From the NCBI GenBank assembly GCA_046351235.1, contig JAXLYV010000010.1, forward strand, positions 1 to 64,000: a DNA stretch of 64,000 nucleotides. Direction: 5' to 3'. Under the pieces are notes generated by a model. The model was not told the origin of the DNA. It saw only the letters and a program-made list of their open reading frames with translations, and did no database searches. Made by a program: the position numbers and the translations under genes. Of the stretch, positions 42,019 to 50,054 are shown piece after piece. Every line of letters starts with the position of its first letter. Within the stretch, counting starts at the first letter, position 1. The DNA is from JBBSAT01 sp046351235. GTDB taxonomy: Bacteria; Myxococcota_A; Polyangia; Polyangiales; Sandaracinaceae.

Positions 42019-43038
42019 ATGAGCGCGGATGGAGCCACCCCCCGATACGAGCGAGGCGCACGCCTCGGCGGCGGCGCGATGGGCGAGGTGTGGGCCGCGC
42101 GCGAGATCGCGTCGGGGCGCGAGGTCGCCCTGAAGACGCTCCGCGATGCGGCGAGCGCCGCGCTCTTCGAGCGGGAAGTGATGCTGCAGTCGTCGCTCTC
42201 GCACCGCTCGGTGCCCCGCGTTCTCGATCGCGGCGTCGACACCGACGGCACGCCCTGGTTCGCGATGGAGCGCGTGCAGGGGCGCACGTTCGCGACGGTG
42301 CTCGACGAGCTGCGCGCGCACCGCGAGCGACGGGCGCCGAAGGCCGACCTCGCGGGCTTGCTCCGGGCGTTCGCGCGCGCGTGTCGCGCCGTCGACCACG
42401 CGCATCGCCGCGGCGTCGTGCACCGCGACCTCAAGCCCGAGAACCTGATGCTCGGCGCGAGCGGTGAGGTGCACATCGTCGACTGGGGGCTCGCGGCGCA
42501 CGTGGGCGATCGGCCCGATGGCGCGGCGCTCATCGTCGGCACGCCCGGCTACATCGCGCCCGAGCTCGCCCGCGGAGACGGGCGCCCTGCGCATCCGAGC
42601 GGCGACGTGTACGCGCTCGGCGCGAGCCTCTTCGAGCTCGTGGCGCTCGAGCCGCTCTACCCGCAAGCGCACCCGCTCGGTCGTCTGACGGCGGCGCTGC
42701 TCGATGGCGACCCGCTGATCGGCCGCGTCGACCCGAGCGATGCGACGTGGCTCGCGATCGAGCCGGTGGTGCGCACCGCGATCGCCCGCGATCCCGCGGC
42801 GCGCTACGCGTCGGCCGAAGCGCTCGCGATGGCCATCGAGCTCGCGCTGACGCCGAGCACGCGCGTGGCGCGCGGCCGCCTCGGCACGACGATCGGCCTG
42901 GCCGCCGCCGCGGCGCTCGGATGGCTCTCGCTCACGCCGTTCTCGTCCCTGCTCCCCCCGTCGTGGGACCGCCCGGCACACGGCCCTCAGACGATCACGC
43001 AGGCGCCCGACGCGGGCAGCGGCAGGCCCTCGGCCTGA
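42019..43038 (+). CDS. Ser/Thr protein kinase with DWG motif
   Basis: 339 residues. Gly-loop GGGAMGEVW (17-25), catalytic Lys39 (VALK), HRDLKPEN near 134, and the activation segment IVGTPGYIAPELARGDG are intact. The DFG triad reads VDWG, a change known in some Hanks-type kinases. A C-terminal hydrophobic segment (TIGLAAAAALGWLSLTPFSS) suggests membrane anchoring with a 25-residue external tail and no sensor domain. Start at ATG 42019; a GTG at 42001 is an alternative. Convergent with the nucleoside-phosphorylase-like gene. Confidence 0.88.
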   Translation: MSADGATPRYERGARLGGGAMGEVWAAREIASGREVALKTLRDAASAALFEREVMLQSSLSHRSVPRVLDRGVDTDGTPWFAMERVQGRTFATVLDELRAHRERRAPKADLAGLLRAFARACRAVDHAHRRGVVHRDLKPENLMLGASGEVHIVDWGLAAHVGDRPDGAALIVGTPGYIAPELARGDGRPAHPSGDVYALGASLFELVALEPLYPQAHPLGRLTAALLDGDPLIGRVDPSDATWLAIEPVVRTAIARDPAARYASAEALAMAIELALTPSTRVARGRLGTTIGLAAAAALGWLSLTPFSSLLPPSWDRPAHGPQTITQAPDAGSGRPSA

Positions 43039-43045
43039 GAGCAGC

Positions 43046-43067
43046 CCTCGTCGGGTCGTCGACGAGG
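43046..43067. terminator. Hairpin between convergent genes
   Basis: CCTCGTCG and CGACGAGG form an 8-bp stem around GGTCGT, eight bases after the kinase stop. No T-tract. Confidence 0.35.
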
Positions 43068-43149
43068 CCGCCATCGAAGGCCTGGGCGAGCCCGTCCGCC
43101 GAGCTGCCGATCTCGTTGGTCTCGGTTCCCTAGGACGGGCTCGACGCCG

Positions 43150-44187
43150 TCAGGCCGCCCAGAGCTCTCCGCTCTGGTGCAGCCGCGAGAGCTCCGGCAA
43201 GAGATGCGCGATCGCGACACCGGCATTGTGGGCGGCGACGAAGTTCTGAGCGTAGCTCCGCGGCGTCACCTCGGCGTTGAACAGCGGGACGCGATCGGTG
43301 AGCCCCGACACGAAGAGGAAGGGTGTCGTCGGCCATGCGATCCGGACGAGCGCGTGGGTCGTCTCCATCGAGCCGATCTCCCGCTGGCGCACGGCCGCTT
43401 CGAACAAGCGGAGGGTCTCCCCGTCGGCCCAGATGTAGTCGTCGTAGTCGTTGATGTTCACGGTGCTGAGCGCGGCGTAGCCGTGGCCGGCGAGGATGCG
43501 CGGTGGGTGCGCGGGTGCGATCGGCACCGCGAGAAACCGCGCCTCGGCCGAGAAGCGCATCTCGGCGGAGATGCTGCGGAAGAGGGAGGGCGACAGGCGC
43601 GGCGAGAGAATCACGCCGCCCGTGAACGGTGCGAGCTGCGCGTCCAGCATCGGCCCGTACTTCGCGATCTGTAGTGCGATCTCCTGCGGCGGCGCACCCG
43701 ACCACGGATCGTGCACGTAGCACCGCGAGCCGATCGTGACGCATCCGTTCAACGTCTCGGCGGCCGGGATTCCGGCCGTGCCAGTGGCGATGACGAGGTC
43801 GGGCGCCGCGCCGCCGAACGCGTGCGCGGCGATCTGCGGCAGAGAGCCCTCGAGCTTCTCGTAGCTCGACGAGGAGCCGGGCCGGATGACCTGCGTCCCG
43901 TCGGGCCCGATCGTCCGCTGGGTGCACATCCAGTCCTCGACGCACCAGAGCTCGGCGTCGAGCCGCTCGGTCGTCGTCGGACGCATCACCAGCCGAGGCC
44001 GAGCCGGCGGGTTGCCGCGGAACTTCGGCGCTGCCGGATCGGGGTTTCGCGGCTCGAGCACGTCGAAGCCGCGCTGCGGCGGCTGCAACTTCGGCGAGCG
44101 CGCGTCGCGATGCGAGAGCACGCCTGCGATCGGATCACACTCCCAGCTCTTGTTGGCGACGACGAGGACGCGAAGAGGATCCGGCAT
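43150..44187 (-). CDS. Nucleoside-phosphorylase-like protein paired with an SNase-like protein
   Basis: 345 residues, larger than typical purine nucleoside phosphorylases or MTA/SAH nucleosidases (about 230-280). The superfamily core is visible: VIATGTAGIPAAETL (132-146), a central strand region, GSMETTHALVRIA (272-284, with the ribose-binding Met-Glu) and LFVSGLTDRV (291-300, in place of the usual SDxxD). The N-terminal 110 residues are an unrecognised extension. Predicted to act on a nucleoside or nucleotide base. Start supported by a GGAGGGAT Shine-Dalgarno that overlaps the upstream gene's stop. Second gene of a two-gene unit with a 10-bp gap. Stop context TGACGGCGTCGA. Confidence 0.78.
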   Translation of the reverse strand: MPDPLRVLVVANKSWECDPIAGVLSHRDARSPKLQPPQRGFDVLEPRNPDPAAPKFRGNPPARPRLVMRPTTTERLDAELWCVEDWMCTQRTIGPDGTQVIRPGSSSSYEKLEGSLPQIAAHAFGGAAPDLVIATGTAGIPAAETLNGCVTIGSRCYVHDPWSGAPPQEIALQIAKYGPMLDAQLAPFTGGVILSPRLSPSLFRSISAEMRFSAEARFLAVPIAPAHPPRILAGHGYAALSTVNINDYDDYIWADGETLRLFEAAVRQREIGSMETTHALVRIAWPTTPFLFVSGLTDRVPLFNAEVTPRSYAQNFVAAHNAGVAIAHLLPELSRLHQSGELWAA

Positions 44188-44197
44188 CGATCCCTCC

Positions 44198-45064
44198 TCA
44201 CTTCTCGTGGAACATCAGGTCCTCGGGATCGCAGGTCATCTTCACGCGATCTCCGTGAACCTCGACGAAGTTGTGCAGGCTGCTCTCTTCGGCGTTCGGG
44301 ATGAAGAGGCAGAGGTCGGGGCTGGCCTCGAGGTACGCGATGAAGCCCGAGAGGTCGTCGGCCTCCTTGAAGTACGTCGCGAGACGCCGGAACAGTTTCG
44401 GCAAGAGCGCGTGGCGGTCCGACGCGTTCGCGAACGGCGGGATCGTCACGCCCGTCTTCGTCGCGTCGATCGGCCACACCGTCGCGCCCACGGCGTTGCG
44501 ACCGATGTCGACGCCCTGATCGAGCTGGTCGCGGATCGCCTTGAAGACTCCGTCGTAGTACGTCGGATAGGCGTGACCGCTCGCGAGCATGTCGTAGTTG
44601 ACGCTCTTCGCAACGAGCGGGCCGTCCACGAACACCTGTTTGCCGAGGCCGGCGGCGACGGGATCGCCGGTGTACGCGAAGCTGACGGGCCGTCGGTTCT
44701 GCTCGAACGTGCGCGACACGATGTACCCATCGGTGCCGTCGTTGTCCGCGCTGACGACGCGCGTCTTCGTGTCGTTCCACACGACGTTGCGAAACCCGAG
44801 CGCGTCGAGCAGGTGGCTACGCGCCGACTCGGCGGCGCCCGACGGCTGGTGGCTCAGCTCGGGGAGGCCTTGCGTGTAGTGCGTCTCCAGCGCGTCGATT
44901 CCTTCGAGCCGCAGCTGCACCTTGTCGCCCTGCTTCAGCTTGGGCGGCTTGGGGCCACTGAGCGCCAGGAGCTCGCTGACGTCGTCGGCCGCGAAGCGGA
45001 CCGAGTCGCCGTCCGGTGAATACCCCACGATGTGGAACTTGCCTGCGATGACCTTGAACGCCAT
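44198..45064 (-). CDS. Staphylococcal-nuclease-like (SNase/TNase) protein
   Basis: 288 residues. Residues 1-175 follow the SNase OB-fold order: VIAGKFHIVGYSPDGDSVRF (Asp18, Asp20), LRLEGIDALETHY (Arg52, Asp57, Glu60, the residues that correspond to the catalytic RxxxxDxxE set), an Arg pair in QNRRPVSFAY (124-125), and VNYDMLASGHAYPTYYDG matching the VNxxLVxxGxA helix. The remaining ~110 residues are an unrecognised helical extension. No signal peptide, so it is probably cytoplasmic, unlike most secreted thermonucleases. The ATG at 45064 has a GGGGGAG Shine-Dalgarno. Cotranscribed with the phosphorylase-like gene. Confidence 0.8.
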   Translation of the reverse strand: MAFKVIAGKFHIVGYSPDGDSVRFAADDVSELLALSGPKPPKLKQGDKVQLRLEGIDALETHYTQGLPELSHQPSGAAESARSHLLDALGFRNVVWNDTKTRVVSADNDGTDGYIVSRTFEQNRRPVSFAYTGDPVAAGLGKQVFVDGPLVAKSVNYDMLASGHAYPTYYDGVFKAIRDQLDQGVDIGRNAVGATVWPIDATKTGVTIPPFANASDRHALLPKLFRRLATYFKEADDLSGFIAYLEASPDLCLFIPNAEESSLHNFVEVHGDRVKMTCDPEDLMFHEK

Positions 45065-45204
45065 GCGTCGATCTCCCCCGCGCAGCACACGCCGCGACGA
45101 AGCGCATCGGACAGCGAACGCGCCGGGCGGTCAATCACCCGCACGGGGTGACGAAGCAGATGTTCAGAGTCGGCGTGGCGTCGCGATCGGCCTGCGATCC
45201 ACGA

Positions 45205-45315
45205 GCCCCGACCGCGGCCGGGGCCCGATCGACGAGATCGCGGAGGCGAGGATCGGGCTCGCGGACGCACGTCGCTGGGGCAGCGGCGCACGAAACGTGC
45301 ACGCGCGCTCCGGAC
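45205..45315 (-). pseudogene. Decayed duplicate of the promoter and 5' end of the 40830-41609 gene
   Basis: On the minus strand this stretch aligns with 41545-41655. The match covers the -10 region (TTTCGT for TATCGT) and the start codon region (CTG for ATG). It continues through the first ~55 coding bases, including GCCCGATCCTCGCCTC in both copies. One base is missing after GCGA, which shifts the frame. Identity by eye is about 80-85%. Confidence 0.7.
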
Positions 45316-45346
45316 GCGGGAGACTTGACCCGCCTCGCCGCGCGAC

Positions 45347-45877
45347 GTGATCGTGCGGGCGTTGCTGGACGATCCGCGCTGGTCGCTCGCCATCGCGCTG
45401 GGCCTCTTGCTCGCGCTGGCCGTCTCGCGCGTGGCGCTCGTCGTGCGACGCGCGCGCCTGCGGGCGCGCTTCGCGCGGGCCCGCGCGGGGGAGGACGCGG
45501 CCCGCGCGCTGCTCGAGCGGCGCGGGTTCGTCGTCGAGGCCGTGCAGGCACCGGGCGCGCTCGTGCTCTCCGTCGATGGCGCGCGCAGCGAGCACGTCGT
45601 GCGCGCCGACTACCTCGTCTCGCGCGGAAAGCGGCGCTTCGTCGCCGAGGTGAAGACCGGTGCCCTCGCGCCCTCGCTCGCGCACGCACCGACGCGCCGC
45701 CAGCTCCTCGAGTACTGCCTCGCGTTCGACGTCGACGGCGCCCTGCTGGTCGACGTCGAGCACGGCGCGGTGCGCGAGATCTCGGCGCCTCGGAGCCGTG
45801 CCTCGGTCTTCGGCCGGATCGCGCTCGTCGCGCTCGGCGCTCTCGTGGGAGCGCTCGTCACGCTCTGGCTGCGGTAG
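45347..45877 (+). CDS. Membrane-anchored PD-(D/E)XK nuclease-like protein
   Basis: 176 residues from a GTG start. A transmembrane helix at 13-32 and another at 155-175 flank a small domain. That domain has the restriction-endonuclease-like signature: Glu49 in GEDAARALLERRGF, Asp88 in VRADYLV, and Glu101-x-Lys103 in RFVAEVKTG, with Gln119 after. Both loops around the domain are short. Similar membrane-linked proteins exist, but their role is unknown. No Shine-Dalgarno. Sits next to the decayed duplicate and the SNase/phosphorylase pair. Confidence 0.75.
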   Translation: MIVRALLDDPRWSLAIALGLLLALAVSRVALVVRRARLRARFARARAGEDAARALLERRGFVVEAVQAPGALVLSVDGARSEHVVRADYLVSRGKRRFVAEVKTGALAPSLAHAPTRRQLLEYCLAFDVDGALLVDVEHGAVREISAPRSRASVFGRIALVALGALVGALVTLWLR

Positions 45878-45988
45878 CGGTGCCGTCTCGTGCGCGAGAA
45901 TTCGCGCGTTCGTGCCGCGCAACGCACGCGATCGGATGCGGCGACCGAGGCGAGGTGGAATAGTCGCGCCGAAAGCAGTGGAGGGGTC

Positions 45989-47998
45989 ATGCGCGTCGTG
46001 AAGTGGTGGGGGGTTCTTTCGTTGGGCGGAGCGCTGGGCATGATCGCGGGCTGCGCCGGCCCGACCGCGGGCATCGACGACACCGGCGCGTCCGACGCGG
46101 GCGCGAGCGATGCGATGCTCGACGGCGCCCGCGATGCGGCGAGCGACGCGGCGGCGATCGATGGCGGGACCGATGCCGCGCACGACGATGCCGGCAGCGA
46201 TGCGAACGTCGACGCCGCGGTCGTCGGCACGCTGTCGGTCACGAAGACGGGCGCGGGCAGCGGCTCGGTGGCGTCGGCTCCCGCCGGCATCGACTGCGGC
46301 GCCACGTGCTCGGCACCCTTCTCCGTCGGTGCCATGGTCGTCCTCACGGCGACGCCCGCCGCGGGCTCGACGATCGCCGGGTGGGGCGGAGCGTGCTCGG
46401 GCACCGCGTCCACGTGCACCGTGAGCGTCGCGGCGGTCACCGACGTCACCATCGACTTCGGGCTCGTCGACGAGACGCTCGAGGTGACGGTCGAGGGGAC
46501 CGGCGCCGGCGTCGTGACCTCGGCGCCCGCCGGCATCGACTGCGGCGCGGGCCACACCACGTGCACGACGACGGTGCCGCACGGCACGTCGGTGACGCTC
46601 ACGGCCGCTCCGAGCACCGGCTCGACGTTCGCCGGCTGGTCGGGCGCCTGCACCGGCACGGATCCCTGCGTCGTCACGGTCGACGCCGCGACCGCCGTCA
46701 CCGCGACGTTCACGCTCGAGTCTTTCCCGCTCACCGTCGTCACGGCCGGCAGCGGTGCGGGCATCGTGAGCTCGTCTCCCGCGGGCATCGATTGCGGCAC
46801 GACGTGCGCCGCCTCGTTCGACTACGGCACGATGGTCACGCTGACCGCGGCTCCGGGCCTCGGCTCGTCCTTCGATGGATGGTCGGGCGCGTGCACGGGC
46901 ACCGGCACGTGCACCGTGTCCATCACCGCGGCGACCACCGTCACCGCCAGCTTCTCGCTACAGACCTTCGCGCTCACCGTCGCGCGCGCCGGAACCGGCG
47001 TGGGCACCGTCACCTCGTCGCCCGCCGGCATCACCTGCGGTGCGACGTGTACCGCCAGCTACGCCTACGGGACGATGGTCACGCTGACCGCAGCTCCGGC
47101 TCTGGGCTCCTCCTTCACGGGATGGTCCGGCCCCTGCTCGGGCACCGGGACCTGCACGGTCCCGGTCACCGCCGCGATGACCGTCACCGCCGGCTTCTCG
47201 CTGCAGACCTTCCCGCTCACGGTCGCGCGCACCGGCACCGGCGCGGGGGTCGTCACCTCGTCACCCGCCGGCATCACCTGCGGTGCGACCTGCACCGCCA
47301 GCTACGCCTACGGCACGATGGTCACGCTGACCGCAGCTCCGGCCCTGGGCTCCTCCTTCACGGGATGGTCCGGCCCCTGCTCGGGCACCGGCACGTGCAT
47401 CGTGTCGGTCACCGTGGCGATGACCGTCACCGCGAGCTTCCTCATGAGCGCCACCTGCGACGACTTCAATCGAGCGAACGGCACCGTCGTGTCCGGCTGG
47501 ACCGAGCGCGTGGGTGACTGGGCGATCGACGCGGGTCATCTGCGGGACACGACGACCGGCAGTGCCTACTCGCACGTGGCGACGATGGATGGAAGCACGC
47601 AGACCAATGGTTGCGTCCGCTGGACCGCGCTGCACGACGGATCGCACTCGGTCGTGGCGTCCGGCGGCGTGCTGCGATGGTCCGCGCCGGACTCCTACAT
47701 CGTCGCGCTCGTGCAGGACAACGGCGCGAGCGGTCAGTTCGATTCCGTGTGGGTCTATCAATACCCGGCCGTCATGTCGATCGGGAGCATCCTCAGCGGC
47801 AGCTACGGAACGAGCCCGAACGTCGAGGTCTGCGTCAACGGGACGGCGGTGACGGTGCGCGTCGATGCAGGACGAGACGGCACGTACGAGACGTCGGGCT
47901 CCGGAACGACCACCCTCACGACCGCCGGGCTGTCCGGGCTGATGAGCTACAGCACGCCGCCGAGCCCGGCCGCCGACGACTTCTGCTGGGGGCCCTGA
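45989..47998 (+). CDS. Lipoprotein with five InlB-type B-repeats and LamG-like domain
   Basis: 669 residues from ATG 45989, preceded by GGAGGGG. Lipoprotein signal (LGGALGMIAGC), an Asp/Ala linker, then five ~80-residue repeats of the divergent InlB B-repeat kind, each with GAGxVxSxPAGIxCG, YGTMVTLTAAP and FxGWSGxCxGTG motifs. The C-terminal ~180 residues (CDDFNRANGTVVSGWTERVG onward) resemble a LamG/concanavalin fold. Repeats 3-5 are almost identical in DNA. Probably a surface adhesin. Confidence 0.88.
   Translation: MRVVKWWGVLSLGGALGMIAGCAGPTAGIDDTGASDAGASDAMLDGARDAASDAAAIDGGTDAAHDDAGSDANVDAAVVGTLSVTKTGAGSGSVASAPAGIDCGATCSAPFSVGAMVVLTATPAAGSTIAGWGGACSGTASTCTVSVAAVTDVTIDFGLVDETLEVTVEGTGAGVVTSAPAGIDCGAGHTTCTTTVPHGTSVTLTAAPSTGSTFAGWSGACTGTDPCVVTVDAATAVTATFTLESFPLTVVTAGSGAGIVSSSPAGIDCGTTCAASFDYGTMVTLTAAPGLGSSFDGWSGACTGTGTCTVSITAATTVTASFSLQTFALTVARAGTGVGTVTSSPAGITCGATCTASYAYGTMVTLTAAPALGSSFTGWSGPCSGTGTCTVPVTAAMTVTAGFSLQTFPLTVARTGTGAGVVTSSPAGITCGATCTASYAYGTMVTLTAAPALGSSFTGWSGPCSGTGTCIVSVTVAMTVTASFLMSATCDDFNRANGTVVSGWTERVGDWAIDAGHLRDTTTGSAYSHVATMDGSTQTNGCVRWTALHDGSHSVVASGGVLRWSAPDSYIVALVQDNGASGQFDSVWVYQYPAVMSIGSILSGSYGTSPNVEVCVNGTAVTVRVDAGRDGTYETSGSGTTTLTTAGLSGLMSYSTPPSPAADDFCWGP
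46724..47452 (+). repeat. Three near-identical 243-bp coding repeats
   Basis: Repeats 3, 4 and 5 of the lipoprotein begin at 46724, 46967 and 47210, exactly 243 bp (81 codons) apart. Copies 4 and 5 share long identical runs, for example over the YAYGTMVTLTAAPALGSSF coding segment. Confidence 0.88.
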
Positions 47999-48125
47999 GC
48001 ACGACGAGCGCCGTGGCTGCGCGCGCAGGCGCGCCGTCCCGTGCTCTCGACCGTGGCGACGCGAGGCGGCTCCCAGGGCACCGGGGGCCCTTGCCTCGCC
48101 GCGCGCCTCGGCGGATCGTTCGCGC

Positions 48126-48971
48126 GTGCAGAGCCCCCTCGTCACGCCCGCCGAGCTCGCCAAGGAGCTCGCCGACTCACGCCTTCTCCTCCTCGACGCG
48201 CGCGCGGGCGCCGATGCGCGGGAGCGCTTCCGTGCGCAGCACCTCGCCAGCGCGCGCTTCGTGAGCGGCGATCACGAGCTCGCGCAGCCGGGCGATCCGG
48301 CCGTCGGCGGCCGTCATCCACTGCCGCCGCTCGACGTCTGGCAGCGCACGCTCGCGCAGCTCGGCGTGAAGGCCGGCGCGCGCGTCGTCGTCTACGACGA
48401 CAAGAACGGCACGAACCCCGCGGCGCGCGCGTGGTGGATGCTCCGCGCGAGCGGGATCGACGCGCGCGTGCTCGATGGCGGGCTCGCTGCCGCGCTCGCC
48501 GAAGGGCTCCCGGTCGAGAGCGGCGAGAGCAAGCCGACGCCCGCCGCGACGCCGATCCGCATCGAAGGCTGGCAGCGGCCGACGGTCGACGTCTCGCGCA
48601 TGGACGCGCTCTCGGCCGCGCCGAGCGTGCCGGTGCTCGATGCGCGCAGCGAGGCGCGCCACCGCGGCGATGCCGACCCCTTCGATCCGCGGCCCGGCCA
48701 CATCCCCCACACGACGAGCGCGCCGCACGAGGCCTCGCTCGACGAGAAGGGGCGCATGCGATCCCCGAGCGAGCTGCGCGCGCGCTTCGAGGCCCTCCTC
48801 GCGGGGCATGCCCCGAGCGAGGCCGTCGTCTACTGCGGCTCGGGCGTCACGGCGTGTCACCTGCTGCTCGCGATGGAGCACGCGGGTCTGCCCGGCGCCT
48901 CGCTCTACGTCGGCAGCTTCTCGGAGTGGACGCGCACGGGCCGTCCGGTCGCGACGGGGGTCGGCACATGA
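48126..48971 (+). CDS. sseA: Rhodanese-type sulfurtransferase (3-mercaptopyruvate-like)
   Basis: 281 residues from a GTG start, two rhodanese domains in tandem. The N-terminal domain is inactive by design; the C-terminal one holds the active-site loop YCGSGVTACH (Cys near 237) used by SseA/thiosulfate sulfurtransferases. The PAARAWWMLRASGIDARVLDGG segment is conserved in the family. Transfers sulfur from mercaptopyruvate or thiosulfate to acceptors. Its stop overlaps the start of the beta-propeller gene by four bases (ATGA). Confidence 0.92.
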   Translation: MQSPLVTPAELAKELADSRLLLLDARAGADARERFRAQHLASARFVSGDHELAQPGDPAVGGRHPLPPLDVWQRTLAQLGVKAGARVVVYDDKNGTNPAARAWWMLRASGIDARVLDGGLAAALAEGLPVESGESKPTPAATPIRIEGWQRPTVDVSRMDALSAAPSVPVLDARSEARHRGDADPFDPRPGHIPHTTSAPHEASLDEKGRMRSPSELRARFEALLAGHAPSEAVVYCGSGVTACHLLLAMEHAGLPGASLYVGSFSEWTRTGRPVATGVGT

Positions 48972-50041
48972 AGCGCTCCGCCCTCGCCGTGTCGCTGCTC
49001 CTCCTTCTCTCCGTCGCGCTCCCGATCTCGGGACAAGACGCCGGCGTGCCCGCGCACACCGGCGTGTTCCAGACCGTGCACGGCGGGCCGGCCCTGCACG
49101 TCTCGCAGGTCGTGCGCACGGGCGTGCAGCCCAAGAGCGTCGACGTCAGCCCCGACGGCACGCGGGTCGTCGTCTGCAACTTCGGCTTCGCCGATCACGA
49201 CAACGTCTACGTCTACGACGCGATCTCGATGGAGCGCGTCGGCGTGCTCACCTTCCCCGGCAACGCCGTCGAGACGGTGTTCACGCGCGACGGGCACACG
49301 CTCTACGTGTCGAACTTCCGCCGTCACGTCGTCGAGGTCTTCGACTTCGCCGCCTGCGCCTCGGCCACGCCCGCCGCTCCGTGCGCGCTCAGCCCGCGCG
49401 CCGAGGTCACCACCGCGCGCCACCCGAAGTTCATGGCGCTCTCGCCCGACGAGCGGACGCTCTACGTCGCCGACTGGGGCGATCGCTCCGTGAGCGTCGT
49501 GGACACGGCCACGCTGCAAGAGGTGCGGCGCCTGCCGACCGAGCGCCATCCGCGCGGCCTCGCGGTGCGCCCCGACGGAACGCTCCTCGCCGCCGCCTTC
49601 GACGGCAACGTCATCCACGTCTTCCCGAGCGGCGCGAGCGAAGAGAGCGCGCGCTGGGAGGCGTGCGCGTACCCGCGCCACCTCGTCCTCTCGCCGGACG
49701 CGCGCACCGTCTACGTCACGTGCTCGCTCGGCACGCTCGGCTTCTACGACGCGCAGACCGGCCGCCGCTTCGGCATCGGCACGCTGCACAGGAACCCGCG
49801 CACGATCGACATGAGCAGCGACGGGCGCTGGGTCGCGAGCGCGAACTTCGGCTCGAGCGACGTCTCGGTCGTCGACACCGTGGACCGCGTCCACCGAAGC
49901 CACGAGGTCCCGGGCGCGGACCAGATCGTGGGCCTGGCGATCCACCCCGGCCCCGAGCTGCGGATCTACGCGACCAGCTGGCGGACGGGCGAGGTCTACG
50001 TGCTCACCGAAGGTGCGCCGACGCGGCGTCACGGGCGGTGA
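48968..50041 (+). CDS. Secreted YVTN-type beta-propeller protein
   Basis: 357 residues with a signal peptide (SALAVSLLLLLSVALPISG). Repeats of the YVTN/PQQ-like propeller type follow: SVDVSPDGTRVVVCN, VETVFTRDGHTLYVSNF, FMALSPDERTLYVADWGDRSVSVVD, HLVLSPDARTVYVTC. Seven blades are likely. It is translationally coupled to the sulfurtransferase gene, which is an odd partner for an exported protein. Confidence 0.88.
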   Translation: MKRSALAVSLLLLLSVALPISGQDAGVPAHTGVFQTVHGGPALHVSQVVRTGVQPKSVDVSPDGTRVVVCNFGFADHDNVYVYDAISMERVGVLTFPGNAVETVFTRDGHTLYVSNFRRHVVEVFDFAACASATPAAPCALSPRAEVTTARHPKFMALSPDERTLYVADWGDRSVSVVDTATLQEVRRLPTERHPRGLAVRPDGTLLAAAFDGNVIHVFPSGASEESARWEACAYPRHLVLSPDARTVYVTCSLGTLGFYDAQTGRRFGIGTLHRNPRTIDMSSDGRWVASANFGSSDVSVVDTVDRVHRSHEVPGADQIVGLAIHPGPELRIYATSWRTGEVYVLTEGAPTRRHGR

Positions 50042-50047
50042 TAGCCT
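50039..50047 (+). promoter_or_regulatory. Extended -10 of the second kinase gene
   Basis: TGATAGCCT: the TGA is the stop codon of the propeller gene, and TAGCCT ends 7 nt before the ATG at 50055. No Shine-Dalgarno. Confidence 0.45.
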
Positions 50048-50054
50048 CGCGGCC

